Origin: Mesorhizobium sp. M8A.F.Ca.ET.218.01.1.1
GTDB taxonomy: Bacteria > Pseudomonadota > Alphaproteobacteria > Rhizobiales > Rhizobiaceae
NCBI RefSeq assembly: GCF_004791165.1
Contig: NZ_SRUZ01000002.1
Coordinates: 434,001 to 498,000 of the forward strand
Reading direction: 5' to 3'
Length of the DNA: 64,000 nucleotides
Below the pieces are notes generated by a model, which was not told where the DNA came from, searched no databases, and saw only the letters and a program-made list of their open reading frames with translations. Positions 36,907-46,238 of this stretch are shown here, one piece after another (the stretch's first letter is position 1; each line of letters begins with the position of its first letter). A program made the translations under genes and the position numbers.

Positions 36907-37851
36907 CTAAGTCTGCTCTAAACCAGCCGCAGAAGGCTCAAACACCCAAGTCGGTTCCGGACCCCAGGCGGTAATTTCTTGGGCCCTTCGGATCACCGGT
37001 GGATCGATCATCTTTCCATCCAAGGCGAAAGCGCCTCGGCCCTGCCCTGCCGCATCTTTTTCCGCCGCGAGAACACGACGGGCCCACTCGATCTCCTGTG
37101 CGCTCGGCGAGAAGGCCTCATTGAAGATGGCCACTTGTGCCGGGTGGATCGCCAAAGCTCCGGCAAAGCCAAGCCGCCGCGCATGCGCCGCGGTTTCACG
37201 AAGTCTATGGGTGTCCGAGAACTCGCCAACGCTTCCAATAAAGCCCAAAGGGAGCAATCCGGCCGCGCGGGCAGCGAACAGCACGGCAAGGTTCGGGGCC
37301 AGGAGCAGATCAAATTCCGGGGCACCGCCGACAGCGGCACTGAAGTCTTCAGGACCAAGCGCCATTGCGACCATCCTTGGATGCGCCGACGCAATGGCCG
37401 CGAGTCTTTGCAAGGCGCCTGGGGTCTCGATCTGGGCAAGGAACCGGATGCCTCCCGGCGGAAGATTTCTTTCCCGTTCAAGTTCCGAAACCGCATTCGC
37501 GACCTCTAATACCCACTCCGCCGATTCCGTCTTCGGGAGAACCAGTGCGTTAACACCTGCCATCACCGCTGCATCGAGATCGGCCGCCAAAGCGCGCAAA
37601 CCATGATTCACGCGGACCAAAACAGATGCGTTCTTCCGGCCTACCTTTGCAACGCATTCAGGAAGCTGCCGCCGTGCCGTTCCCTTCTGATCCTGGGGAA
37701 CGGAGTCCTCGAGGTCGAGTATGACGCCATCTGCCCCGCGCTCATGGGCAGCCTCCACAAAGAGCGGGACGTGAGCGGGTACAAAGAGCAGGGATCTCCA
37801 GCGTGGTACAGACATCGCGCCTTCAACGGCCGGAAAGGTGTCCTTGATCAT
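36907..37851 (-). CDS. HpcH/HpaI-CitE family lyase, candidate citramalyl-CoA lyase
   Basis: The protein matches CitE-type beta subunits: RSLLFVPAHVPLFVEAA, GADGVILDLEDSVP (acidic metal ligand), RVNHGLRALAADLDAAV, IRFLAQIETPGAL with a conserved glutamate, and MVAMALGPEDFSAAVG. Such enzymes cleave citramalyl-CoA, malyl-CoA or citryl-CoA. With a CoA-transferase, mesaconase and methylaspartate ammonia-lyase beside it, citramalyl-CoA to acetyl-CoA plus pyruvate is the natural reading. A shorter start (MSVPRWRSLLFV) at 37815 is equally plausible. Confidence 0.85.
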   Translation of the reverse strand: MIKDTFPAVEGAMSVPRWRSLLFVPAHVPLFVEAAHERGADGVILDLEDSVPQDQKGTARRQLPECVAKVGRKNASVLVRVNHGLRALAADLDAAVMAGVNALVLPKTESAEWVLEVANAVSELERERNLPPGGIRFLAQIETPGALQRLAAIASAHPRMVAMALGPEDFSAAVGGAPEFDLLLAPNLAVLFAARAAGLLPLGFIGSVGEFSDTHRLRETAAHARRLGFAGALAIHPAQVAIFNEAFSPSAQEIEWARRVLAAEKDAAGQGRGAFALDGKMIDPPVIRRAQEITAWGPEPTWVFEPSAAGLEQT

Positions 37852-37984
37852 GGAGTCGCCCCTGTGATCAATGTTAGCGAGCGTGACGGCGATGGGCTTG
37901 CTGGATGGCCGATGCGCTGAGATGATCCGAGATAGACAGGCTCTTCATATACCGCGAGCAGACTCACCTTACTCAAACGCGCGC

Positions 37985-39136
37985 TCACGCTGACGCGGCT
38001 CTTTCGCGCAAAAGCCCTCGAACCTCCTCGCGGACAGCCTGGGTATGAGCGCCTAGAGCCGGAACTGGACGCAGCGAGGAGCGCTCAGAGTTGAAGATCG
38101 CTGCTGGCGCTATTGTAGCTACAATTCCTTTCGGTGTGCCAACCCCAACCCTCCGAACGTGAGGATGATTTGAAATATCCGCGACTTCATTCAGGCGACC
38201 ATACGCCAAACCGGCCGCCTCAAGCTCCTGCATTGCTTCGTGGCAGGACAATTCGGAAAACCGCCGTTCAATGATCTCATCAAGTTCCGCGCGGTGACCG
38301 AGGCGCTCCATGTTGTCAGCAAAACCGGGAGTGCGTGTGAGCTCCGGCTGCCTAAGAAATTTCTCGCAAAAATTTACCCATTCACGGTCGTTCTGAACAG
38401 AAAAGATGACGTCTTTGCCGTCGGCGCACCGATAGGCGCCATACGGCGCGAGCGACGGGTGTTTCACGCCGGCGCGTGCCGTGTGGTAGCCGCTGTAGTC
38501 GTTTTGCAAAACCGGAACATTCATCCAGTCGGCGACGGCATCGAACAGAGACACCTGGATGCTGGTGCCTTCACCGGTGACTTCGCGGTGATAGAGGGCC
38601 TGAAGAATGGCGCTATGTGCTGTCATGCCCGCCGAAATGTCGCAAACCGAAACCCCTACACGCGCAGGCCCTTGTTGGTTGCCGGTGATCGCGCATAGAC
38701 CTGTTTCGGCCTGGACGATGAGGTCATAAGCCTTCAAATGCGAATACGGCCCTGTGTTCCCGAATCCAGAGATGTCGCAGGTGATCAGCCGCGGAAAACG
38801 TCGACGGAGATCCCCAGACGCGAAACCCAGTTTTTCGATGCTGCCCGGTTTCAGATTTTGGATATAGACGTCTGCACTAGCAACGAGTGTGTCGAGAACC
38901 TCGCGGTCCGCCTCCAACCTCAGGTCTAGACAAACCGACTCCTTGCCCCGGTTGAGCCAGACGAAGTAAGCGCTCTGCCCCCGAACCAACTTGTCGTAGC
39001 TTCGGGCAAAGTCACCTTCCGGCCGTTCAATCTTGATCACTCGGGCGCCGGCATCCGCAAGGCGAGATGACGCATAAGGCGCTGCCACGGCCTGCTCCAC
39101 CGCAACGACGGTGATCCCCTCAAGGCTATTCTGCAT
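37985..39136 (-). CDS. CaiB/BaiF family (class III) CoA-transferase
   Basis: The protein of about 383 residues has the class III CoA-transferase layout: ITVVAVEQAVAAPYASSRLA, GARVIKIERPEGDFARSYDK, the SGFGNTGPYSHLKAYDLIVQ segment with the catalytic aspartate, and SLFDAVADWMNVP. It moves CoA between acids; here citramalate or mesaconate with succinyl-CoA or acetyl-CoA is likely. The ATG at 39136 is preferred; a TTG at 39160 would overlap the ammonia-lyase stop. Either way it is translationally close to the ammonia-lyase gene. Confidence 0.88.
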   Translation of the reverse strand: MQNSLEGITVVAVEQAVAAPYASSRLADAGARVIKIERPEGDFARSYDKLVRGQSAYFVWLNRGKESVCLDLRLEADREVLDTLVASADVYIQNLKPGSIEKLGFASGDLRRRFPRLITCDISGFGNTGPYSHLKAYDLIVQAETGLCAITGNQQGPARVGVSVCDISAGMTAHSAILQALYHREVTGEGTSIQVSLFDAVADWMNVPVLQNDYSGYHTARAGVKHPSLAPYGAYRCADGKDVIFSVQNDREWVNFCEKFLRQPELTRTPGFADNMERLGHRAELDEIIERRFSELSCHEAMQELEAAGLAYGRLNEVADISNHPHVRRVGVGTPKGIVATIAPAAIFNSERSSLRPVPALGAHTQAVREEVRGLLRERAASA

Positions 39137-39156
39137 TGCCGACACACCGCCCCTTT

Positions 39157-40434
39157 TCAACTAACATTTTTACTTGCTCGACGGTTCAGGATGGCGAGCA
39201 ACCGGTTCTGTTCGTTCCCAACGATGGAAAATGCCTCGTCGACACCCATCCCGGGCTTTGCGAGCATCATGTCTGCCTGGGTCGCCACCGATATGTGGAC
39301 AGAAGCTTGGGCAGAGAGATCTGTCTCGGTACAGCTTCCTCCAACGTACGCGCCTACCTTGTTCTCCTTGCACAGGAGCACGGCATGTGCCGTGTCAGCC
39401 AATGAGCCAACATCGGGCGTCTTGATTTGAATGAGATGCGCGGCTCTCGCTTCGGCAAAGAGCCGAATATCCTCAAGCGTGTTGCACCTCTCATCGACGA
39501 CAATTCGAGCAGTGGAACCTCGGCTGTCCAAAATGGATACGATCTCGGCGTAGTTCTCAATTTGAGCTTGCGTCGAACCAAAGTCCGCCGGGGACTCGAT
39601 GTTGATCGTAAAACCCGGAACGGTATCGACAACCCTGCAGATAAAATCGGCGATCCGTTGCGGCTCCAGGCCGATTTCTTGACCGATCCAGCCATAGACA
39701 TCGAAATGCAGCACGGGATTATACCCGGGACGGCCGATCTCGCGCGTACGCTTCGCGACCCACTTCACGAACTCCATGAAGGTCTGACCGTCTACGCCGA
39801 ATTTCTGCCGTGAGTTGATCAGACCGTGGGGAAGCACATCCACCGCCTTCAAAATCATCTTGTCGACATTGACTTCGCGAGCATCGCCGCTCTGGCAGTA
39901 AATCGGGACCCGGCGCGTCGGCAGCGGTAAGTTGAATTCAGCGCATACAACCTCTGCCATTGTGGCGCGCTGGAGGTAGGCCGCGGCTCGAAGCAGCGCC
40001 TGGCTGACGCCGTACTCAATCGCGAGTGATAGCCGCTGCTGTTCGAATGGCTCGAAAACCTTCGCGCAGGCATCAAGATAAAGAGACGCATCGACATCGA
40101 GAAGCCGTGGTGCCACGACGCGCGACGTCAAATCCGAGATTTGATTAGTTTCAAACACAGGATCGCGTCCGCCAGCACCAGAGTACTGAACGCCCATCAT
40201 GTCGCCCCAAACAACGGTGTCGTCCGTGAGAACAAGCCCGACGCTCAGCGAAGATGCCGGAATGCGAAGCGACGTGAACCCAGGCGTTATCGGTTCGCCG
40301 ACATAGATGAAGCCGTCCTGGGTTGCGCCGGACCTAATGGCAGCTTGATCGTCATAGAAGAATGCGCCGTTGCCAGACGCAAGGAGGACGTCTTTGATCT
40401 GCACTTCGTTTCGCTCGGTTTGTTCAAGACGCAA
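39157..40434 (-). CDS. Methylaspartate ammonia-lyase (3-methylaspartase)
   Basis: The 425-residue protein matches methylaspartate ammonia-lyase, an enolase-superfamily enzyme of about 413 residues. It has MGVQYSGAGGRDPVF, QSGDAREVNVDKMILKAVDV, LHFDVYGWIGQEIGL, RIVVDERCNT, the catalytic lysine region IQIKTPDVGS, and AYVGGSCTETD. It converts (2S,3S)-3-methylaspartate to mesaconate and ammonia. It is the first gene of the catabolic cluster. No glutamate mutase gene is in the window, so the source of methylaspartate is not shown. Confidence 0.9.
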   Translation of the reverse strand: MRLEQTERNEVQIKDVLLASGNGAFFYDDQAAIRSGATQDGFIYVGEPITPGFTSLRIPASSLSVGLVLTDDTVVWGDMMGVQYSGAGGRDPVFETNQISDLTSRVVAPRLLDVDASLYLDACAKVFEPFEQQRLSLAIEYGVSQALLRAAAYLQRATMAEVVCAEFNLPLPTRRVPIYCQSGDAREVNVDKMILKAVDVLPHGLINSRQKFGVDGQTFMEFVKWVAKRTREIGRPGYNPVLHFDVYGWIGQEIGLEPQRIADFICRVVDTVPGFTINIESPADFGSTQAQIENYAEIVSILDSRGSTARIVVDERCNTLEDIRLFAEARAAHLIQIKTPDVGSLADTAHAVLLCKENKVGAYVGGSCTETDLSAQASVHISVATQADMMLAKPGMGVDEAFSIVGNEQNRLLAILNRRASKNVS

Positions 40435-40729
40435 TTGTAGGCTGGCTCACTATGCGTCACCTGCCAGCCCCGCCGCCAATATAAAGTCGGAGGCGGTACC
40501 ATCTGTTTTCCAGATGAAGGAGCTCGCTAGCGAGGAGGCCGACATCGCCTAACGCAATCAATGTGGGGCCAACTTCAACAGTCATCTTTCTTGCCGATGC
40601 GAAGCGCCCATTGGCTTTGGCGGATTCGCATGCCCAGCCCCTCGCCAAGCTCTTGCCATTCAGCACCGTGGCCAAAACATTTTTCGCGCTTCTAACGTCG
40701 CAGGGCCTTTCCTGGCCGGCGCTGAGCCA
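40435..40729. other. Segment upstream of the methylaspartate cluster
   Basis: This stretch should hold the cluster promoter. I find no sigma-54 match. Open frames on both strands have no recognisable family. Confidence 0.35.
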
Positions 40730-41105
40730 GACGTTCCGTGCGTGGCTTTCTTCTGCGCCGAGTCGAGAAGACATTCAGTAGCGCTGACGCTGGACCACGC
40801 GAGATCCGGTCTATGCGCGCAAGCCTCCGCAAGTTGCCGACGATCCTGAGCACCGACAATGTAGTGCGCTTTGTGGGCAACGGTGCCCTTATTGAAGTCG
40901 CGCACTGCGCTGACCACCGCCCTATGGCGCGGGGTTGCGCGCTCGGAGGCGGTGAGTCTCAAGGCGGCGGATGTCGACAGCGATCGGATGGTGACCTACG
41001 CCTCCACTGCAAGGCCGCCAAAGGATCTCACGGTCATGCTGTCGCCGCAGTTTCTCGGGTTCTTGCGGACTGGAAACTGGCAGGCCCGCTGAACTGTCAG
41101 CTCCG
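40730..41105 (+). pseudogene. Tyrosine recombinase fragment (IS91-associated integrase type)
   Basis: LRKLPTILSTDNVVRFVGNG and SEAVSLKAADVDSDRMVTYA, VMLSPQFLGFLRT match the middle of the same integrase family as 57339-58219 (compare KLPIILSAEEVQRF, SEAVQLKPTGIDSQRMVIRV, VMLSPKLLEILRDYW). Frames differ between pieces and the C-terminal catalytic part is missing. Confidence 0.65.
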
Positions 41106-41136
41106 TCTTTTTTGCCTCTGATGCTGAACCCTCAGC

Positions 41137-42147
41137 TTAGGCAATGCCGACTCCGAAATATCGCGTGTGGGCGACGTCGAGGATGCGATTGATCAAGCTC
41201 GAGTAGCTGTGTCCAGCAGCGATCCCGGCTAGGACAAATTCGGAGCTCATACTGAGCCCTGGCATTGAGTTGATCTCCAATACGAAAGGTCGGCCGGAGC
41301 GGTCGATCCGGATGTCGAGGCGGGCATAATCTCGGCATTGGCAGGCACGGAAGGTCGCAACCGAAATGTTCCGCAGCAAAATCGCGAGGCTGCTCTCAAT
41401 TTGCGTCGGGCAAATCGTCGTAGGCTGCTCGGCCGGGAGGTGTTTCGCTTCCCAGGTCAAAAGGCCAATCTCGCGTTCACCGAAGTCGATCTCAGCGAAG
41501 GGCAACACCTCGGGTTGCCCGTTTCCCAGTAGCGCGACATGGATTTCTCGCCCGTCGATGTATTCTTCCACGAGCGCATCCTGCGCATATTCCGTGACAA
41601 TCAATTCCACTGCTTGCCTCAGTTGACCGGGCTCATGTACGAGTTGCAAACCAAAGCTGTTGTCCTCGTGACGCGGCTTGACTACCACTGGGAATCGGAG
41701 ATTGCCGGCACTCTCGGTGCTGTCGCGCATGACACAAAAATTTGGCGTGGGCACGCCGCAGCTGCGCATGAGTGTCTTACTGATGACCTTGTCGTCCGTC
41801 AGCCCGTGTCCGAGTGGGCTCGACCCAGTGTATGGAACGCCCGCCATCTCAAGCATGGCTGGGACGTGGGTGAAACGGTACTCGCCCTGAATCCCCTCTG
41901 CCAAGTTGAAGACGGCTCCGGAAGGGCGGCCTTGCGGGTCGGATGGCATGAATCGTTCGAGCCTGTCGAGGAGTCCTTTGTCGCCTTCACATAACAGCGT
42001 CTCGTGACCACTGTCTTGTAGTGCCGCCACCACCCTATGGGCTGTCGCACCACTTTGCGGCCAAGGGTGCGGGGACTCTGGATAAGGCTGACCGAACCGG
42101 TTGATTACGCCAGTAAAATCACGGTTCCGGACGACTGCTATCCGCAT
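41137..42147 (-). CDS. D-Ala-D-Ala ligase-like ATP-grasp protein
   Basis: The protein has ATP-grasp motifs of D-alanine-D-alanine ligases: VFNLAEGIQGEYRFTHVPAM, MAGVPYTGSSPLGHGLTDDK, VVVKPRHEDNSFGLQLV, ALVEEYIDGREIHVALLG, and the metal-binding LDIRIDRSGRPFVLEINSMP. I prefer the ATG at 42147, behind AAAGGGGAAG, giving 336 residues, over starts at 42186 and 42261. It is not placed with cell-division genes but behind a strong NifA/sigma-54 promoter, so a symbiosis-specific dipeptide or amino-acid ligase is more likely than a cell-wall enzyme. An alanine racemase gene lies 4 kb away on the same strand. Confidence 0.85.
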   Translation of the reverse strand: MRIAVVRNRDFTGVINRFGQPYPESPHPWPQSGATAHRVVAALQDSGHETLLCEGDKGLLDRLERFMPSDPQGRPSGAVFNLAEGIQGEYRFTHVPAMLEMAGVPYTGSSPLGHGLTDDKVISKTLMRSCGVPTPNFCVMRDSTESAGNLRFPVVVKPRHEDNSFGLQLVHEPGQLRQAVELIVTEYAQDALVEEYIDGREIHVALLGNGQPEVLPFAEIDFGEREIGLLTWEAKHLPAEQPTTICPTQIESSLAILLRNISVATFRACQCRDYARLDIRIDRSGRPFVLEINSMPGLSMSSEFVLAGIAAGHSYSSLINRILDVAHTRYFGVGIA

Positions 42148-42245
42148 GGGCTTCCCCTTTGCTGACTTGGCTTCTATCACGTTCATTTGCCCGACTTGCC
42201 TTGCTTGAAGGAACGGCCAGCCGCGGACCTTGCATGAAGTCTCCA

Positions 42246-42261
42246 GCAACTGGCGTGCCAA
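42246..42261 (-). promoter_or_regulatory. Sigma-54 (-24/-12) promoter of the ATP-grasp gene
   Basis: On the minus strand TTGGCACGCCAGTTGC fits the RpoN -24/-12 core; only the weakly conserved R position differs. Transcription would start near 42235, about 88 bases before the preferred ATG. Confidence 0.85.
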
Positions 42262-42312
42262 GGAAGGAAGCCACGTGTTTCAAGCCGCGCGGGCCGGAAT
42301 ACTGTACCTCAA

Positions 42313-42328
42313 TGTATCAGATCGCACA
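42313..42328 (-). promoter_or_regulatory. NifA-type upstream activator site
   Basis: TGTATCAGATCGCACA is a perfect TGT-N10-ACA, centred about 85 bases upstream of the predicted transcription start of the ATP-grasp gene. Confidence 0.78.
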
Positions 42329-42599
42329 TAGAGGTCTTCAATGAGACAAGCTGAACACCTATGCGTGGATGTCGCGAGATTCGACCAAACCCTGGGCCTG
42401 GGGTAGCTGATGGGATGCGTCCGTGCTGTTGGGTATGGTCGGCTTATTAGCGCACGCCGCGAGGCCCGTCGCTTGCCTGTGTGATCGTTTTCATGCGTTC
42501 GTCTAATGCAGTAGCGAAGACACTTCTTGGTTAACTGTCGGGCGAATTGAGAAACTGCCCCCCGCATTGCCTCACGTTGATTGTTACCGAGGGTCGCCG

Positions 42600-43640
42600 T
42601 CCCGACGGGATGAAGCCCTGTTGTCATCCTGGTTCGGAGGCTGGGTGGCGGGGCGGGTTAGCGGCGACAAGGTTGGAATTGGTTGAAGCGATTGTCGAGC
42701 GATATCGATCGAGCTGCCGGGCCGACAAACGACGGATTTGGACGAGCTCGTCGCAGTTACCGGCCACAATCGCAACATGCGATCCGGGTGCTGCGACCTC
42801 GCGCCGTCGGTCCCACGCCCACCGGACAATATCTGCTTTATCGCCCCGAAGTTGGGAGGCGCGGGTGGCATTGTGGAGGCGTCCGATCGCCTTTGCTCGA
42901 TTGCCATTTTGCTGCCGGCTCTTGAGCGGCATGGCCGGCTCGATCTGGATGGCGAATTTGGCGACAAGCTGCTGACGATCAGTGCTGCGACGATCGATCG
43001 CCTGCTTCCGGAAGTTCGTGCGGTATCGCCGGGGACAGCGCCCTCGCGCCGGACTGAGTTCTGGGGTGCGTCGGTCGCTTCCGGTGCGCAGCTTCGGCGA
43101 CTGGAACGATCCGCCGCCCGGATATGTCGAGGGCGGCTTCGTTGCTCCCGGCAGCTGTGTGCAAATGATGGTCTTGACCGATATCGCCACAGGCTGGACC
43201 GAGTGCGTGCCGGTCCGGACGCGAGAAAGTGGTCTTGTCATCGCTGCCGTCGTGCGGGCCAGGTCGTTGTTCCCCTTTCCGCTTCAAGGCGTGGACTTTG
43301 ACAATGATTTGCCTTCATGAATGAACTCGTGGTCTCCTGGTGCAGAAGTCGAGGATTGGAAGTGACGCGTTCCCGTGCTATCGGAAGAATGATCAGGCAT
43401 GGGTCGAGCAGAAGAACGGTGCCATCGTTCGTCCTGGTCGGCTATGGTAGGTTCGTGGGCGCGGAAGCCACGGTGACGATTGTTCGTCACTATGACGCAG
43501 TGCGGCTGCACGGCAATCTCATCCAGCCCTCATTCAAGCTGCGAGAGAAGACCCGTATCGGCGCGCGTGTGATCATCTATCATCCGCCAGCGCCGCGGTC
43601 GAGCGTGTATTGGCCCATCCCGAGGTGGCGGAGGTCGTGA
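42600..43640 (+). pseudogene. DDE (integrase-core) transposase, decayed
   Basis: Pieces in three frames match a rhizobial integrase-core transposase: LVEAIVERYRSS, DELVAVTGHNRNMRSG, DKLLTISAATIDRLLPEVRA, FGDWNDPPPGYVEGG, the catalytic region MVLTDIATGWTECVPVRTRE and FPLQGVDFDNDLP, and KLREKTRIGARVI. At least four frameshifts interrupt it, so it is inactive. The exact IS family (ISNCY-like) is uncertain. Confidence 0.65.
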
Positions 43641-43800
43641 CGTTGCCTCCAGTTTCTATCCAGTTTTGAGTTCGTTTCCGGCATTTGATTGCCTTGATGG
43701 GCGGTGGAGCGACGGGGGCTGGCGCGGAGCTTTTCGCATTGCGCAGCGCGAGCGACCGTCGCGGATTGAAGGTCTGTGCGAACTCGTTCGGCGTCGCCAT
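43641..43800 (-). pseudogene. IS3-family OrfB C-terminal fragment
   Basis: The minus-strand tail NEFAQTFNPRRSLALRNAKS and SAPAPVAPP matches the same IS3-group OrfB end as at 9660-9800, with about 80 percent nucleotide similarity by eye. It is a short relic. Confidence 0.65.
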
Positions 43801-43869
43801 CCGATCTGCGAATGAGGCCGCACGCTGTTATACAACTCGGCGACGGAACACCCACGGAACCGGCCGGAG

Positions 43870-44190
43870 CGCGAGCTTCTCTATCCATGGCATCCTTGGG
43901 CGGGTCGCCAGGTCCATATTCATGAAGTGATCGACAAGAACGAAGCAGAGGTTTTCCGCTGTAGTCTTTCTGGCCGGGTATCGGATCGCTGGCTGGAGGT
44001 TCCCGGGTGGATGTTCGATCGGAGCCTCAGCGCGAGCTGGCGCATCACGACTGCTCCGCACGTCTACCTTGCCGCGCTGGGCACCCTGGCGAAACTGCTC
44101 CACGACACGGGGACCCCATCGCAATCGCCGGAGATGGGCGCAGCATTGGGATGTCACGCAAATCGGGGAGATGTCCATGCCGCGCCAGCC
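43870..44190 (+). pseudogene. DUF5372-like fragment upstream of the serine recombinase
   Basis: The frame reads YPWHPWAGRQVHIHEVIDKN, RCSLSGRVSDRWLEVPGWMF and ALGTLAKLLHD. It resembles the small conserved protein that precedes large serine recombinases in rhizobial transposons. The start is unclear because of upstream IS debris; the frame then runs into unrelated sequence after about 44150. Confidence 0.45.
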
Positions 44191-44374
44191 CACGACATAC
44201 CAGTTCGATCTGTTCTCGAAGCCGAACGACGCCGACGCAGTGCAGACGCCGCAATGGCAGGCGCTGCCGGCCGAGGCGCGCCGATCAGTGACGAAGCTGA
44301 TGGTCAGCCTGATGCTCGGACATGTCGACGGCGAGGGTGCCGCAAAACGGGAGGGCGCGGATCATGATGCATGA
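44171..44374 (+). CDS. Small conserved protein preceding the serine recombinase
   Basis: The 67-residue frame starts [20 protein letters not shown] and contains [20 protein letters not shown]. Similar small ORFs sit directly before recombinase genes of this transposon type. It overlaps the recombinase start by 11 bases, so the two are likely co-translated. Function is unknown. Confidence 0.55.
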   Translation: MSMPRQPTTYQFDLFSKPNDADAVQTPQWQALPAEARRSVTKLMVSLMLGHVDGEGAAKREGADHDA

Positions 44375-46238
44375 GAAGATTGGGCCGCATCATCTGGAGC
44401 GCAAAGCGATCCTGTATGTGCGGCAGTCGTCAGCCCATCAGGTCCTGCACAATCGTGAGAGCAGTATGCTTCAATATGCGATGCGCGACCACCTGACGGT
44501 CCTTGGCTGGTCTCGCGTAGAGACGATCGATGACGATCTCGGCCGTTCCGCCGCCGGCGGCGTGGTACGCGCCGGCTTCGATCGGATGATCGCCGAGGTC
44601 TGTCTCGGCAAGGTCGGGGCGGTTGCGGCACGGGAGGTGTCGCGGTTTGCCCGCAACAGCCGCGACTGGCAGCAGCTTATCGAGATGTGTCGTGTCGTCG
44701 ATACCGTGCTGATCGACCAGGAGACAGTCTATGCGCCGCGTCAGGGCAATGATCGGCTGCTGCTGGGATTGAAGGGCAGTCTCAACGAGTATGAACTCGA
44801 TCTTCTGCGCCAGCGTTCGCTGTCGGCTCGCGACGAGAAGGCCCGCCGCGGCGAACTCGTCGTCGCAGCCCCTGTCGGCTTCGTGAAGGTCGGCGATCGA
44901 CTTGAGAAGGAACCTGATCGGCGTGTGCAGGAGGCCATCACCCTTGTGTTTGATAAGGTGGCGGAACTCGGTAGTGCCCGCCAGGCCCTGCTCTGGTTCC
45001 TTGAACATGGGCTGGATTTGCCTGCCAAGCGCAACAATGGCGATGTGGTCTGGCGCAGACCAAGCTACGCGACCATCCACCGAATGATCGAGAACCCGAT
45101 CTACGGCGGCGCCTATGCCTATGGTAAGACTCGTGCTGCGTCGGGGTATGATGCAACAGCCATTCGCTCGCGCAGCCGCCATAAGGCGCGAGATGAATGG
45201 CTGGCGCTGATCCCCGGTGCACACGAAGGCTACGTCGGCTGGGAAAGGGCGGAAGCGATCCGCAAGATGGTGAGCGACAACGTGCCCACGAGCCGGCATC
45301 ACGGGGCGCCAAGCATGGACGCTCTGCTCGCCGGGCTTGTCCGCTGCCGGCGCTGCGGCCGCAAGCTCACGGTGCGGTACACGGGCACCAAGCACAACAT
45401 TGCGCGCTATTCTTGCTGGCGGGGTCTGCTCGACAATGGCGAGCCGCGATGCATCGCCTTTGGCGGACTGCGCGTCGATGATGCGATTGAGGAGGCGCTC
45501 CTGCGAGTCGTGGAGCCGGTAGCGATTGCTGCCGCTGCCGAAGCTGAGGCGCAAGCTGCCAATCGTCGTGACCAGGTCCGGGACGCCGTCAGTCGGGATC
45601 TTGAGGCTGCCCGCTACGCTGCCGACCGGGCCTTCCGGCAATATGACGCGGGCGATCCCGAGAACCGGCTGGTCGCGGCGGAACTGGAAGCGGGTTGGAA
45701 CCAGGCACTCATCCGTGTTGGTGAGATCGAGAACAAGATCACCGCGCATGATGCCGCGACGCCGAGGCCATCACCTGTGTTGGCAACGGGCATCACGGCG
45801 CTGGCCACAGACCTTCGGGCTGTCTGGTCGGCGCCAACAACAATAAAGCACTTTGTTGGTCTGGATGTTTCCCTCGACCCTACATCGGTATGCGTTCTTG
45901 ACGAAGCCGGCGCCGTGGTGTGGCGTGGCAAGATTGCCTCAACACCGGAAGCTTTGACTGAAGCGATTCGCAAGGCGCGCGCGCCTGGCGCGCCGGAGAG
46001 GCAGCAAGAAAGCCCGAGTGGCGGTCGCCCGCAAATTGGCTGTGATCATGCACCGAATCGGGATCGACGGCAGCGAATTCCGCCGGCAGCCCTCGTGCTG
46101 CAGAGGCTGATGAACGTCGATCAAACAGGGTTCACGACCAAAAGCCTGCGGACGGTGCAAATAGCCGTGAAAGCCTGGCGTGAGGAGACAGCCGTTGAAA
46201 TCATCACGCGAGATACCCATTCGACCTTCTTGTTCTAG
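44364..46238 (+). CDS. Large serine recombinase fused to IS110 transposase debris
   Basis: From ATG 44364 the protein has a resolvase-type catalytic domain ([20 protein letters not shown] with the nucleophile serine, then [20 protein letters not shown]), a Recombinase domain ([20 protein letters not shown]), a zinc ribbon ([15 protein letters not shown]) and a coiled region. From about residue 492 (45838) the sequence becomes IS110: [20 protein letters not shown] is the start of an IS110 transposase, in frame, and its other parts follow in another frame near 45990-46070. The native recombinase C-terminus is lost. The catalytic domains are intact, so activity is possible. Confidence 0.75.
   Translation: MMHEKIGPHHLERKAILYVRQSSAHQVLHNRESSMLQYAMRDHLTVLGWSRVETIDDDLGRSAAGGVVRAGFDRMIAEVCLGKVGAVAAREVSRFARNSRDWQQLIEMCRVVDTVLIDQETVYAPRQGNDRLLLGLKGSLNEYELDLLRQRSLSARDEKARRGELVVAAPVGFVKVGDRLEKEPDRRVQEAITLVFDKVAELGSARQALLWFLEHGLDLPAKRNNGDVVWRRPSYATIHRMIENPIYGGAYAYGKTRAASGYDATAIRSRSRHKARDEWLALIPGAHEGYVGWERAEAIRKMVSDNVPTSRHHGAPSMDALLAGLVRCRRCGRKLTVRYTGTKHNIARYSCWRGLLDNGEPRCIAFGGLRVDDAIEEALLRVVEPVAIAAAAEAEAQAANRRDQVRDAVSRDLEAARYAADRAFRQYDAGDPENRLVAAELEAGWNQALIRVGEIENKITAHDAATPRPSPVLATGITALATDLRAVWSAPTTIKHFVGLDVSLDPTSVCVLDEAGAVVWRGKIASTPEALTEAIRKARAPGAPERQQESPSGGRPQIGCDHAPNRDRRQRIPPAALVLQRLMNVDQTGFTTKSLRTVQIAVKAWREETAVEIITRDTHSTFLF
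45838..46110 (+). mobile_element. IS110-family remnant, internally deleted
   Basis: An IS110 N-terminus ([20 protein letters not shown], with the DEDD first aspartate) is joined after about 45 codons to C-terminal-type sequence ([20 protein letters not shown], shifted frame). Only about 270 of roughly 1,300 bases remain. Confidence 0.6.

Noticed and set aside
44430..45749. A 439-codon minus-strand frame opposite the serine recombinase
   Set aside because: It is an antisense shadow of a well-supported recombinase gene in GC-rich DNA.
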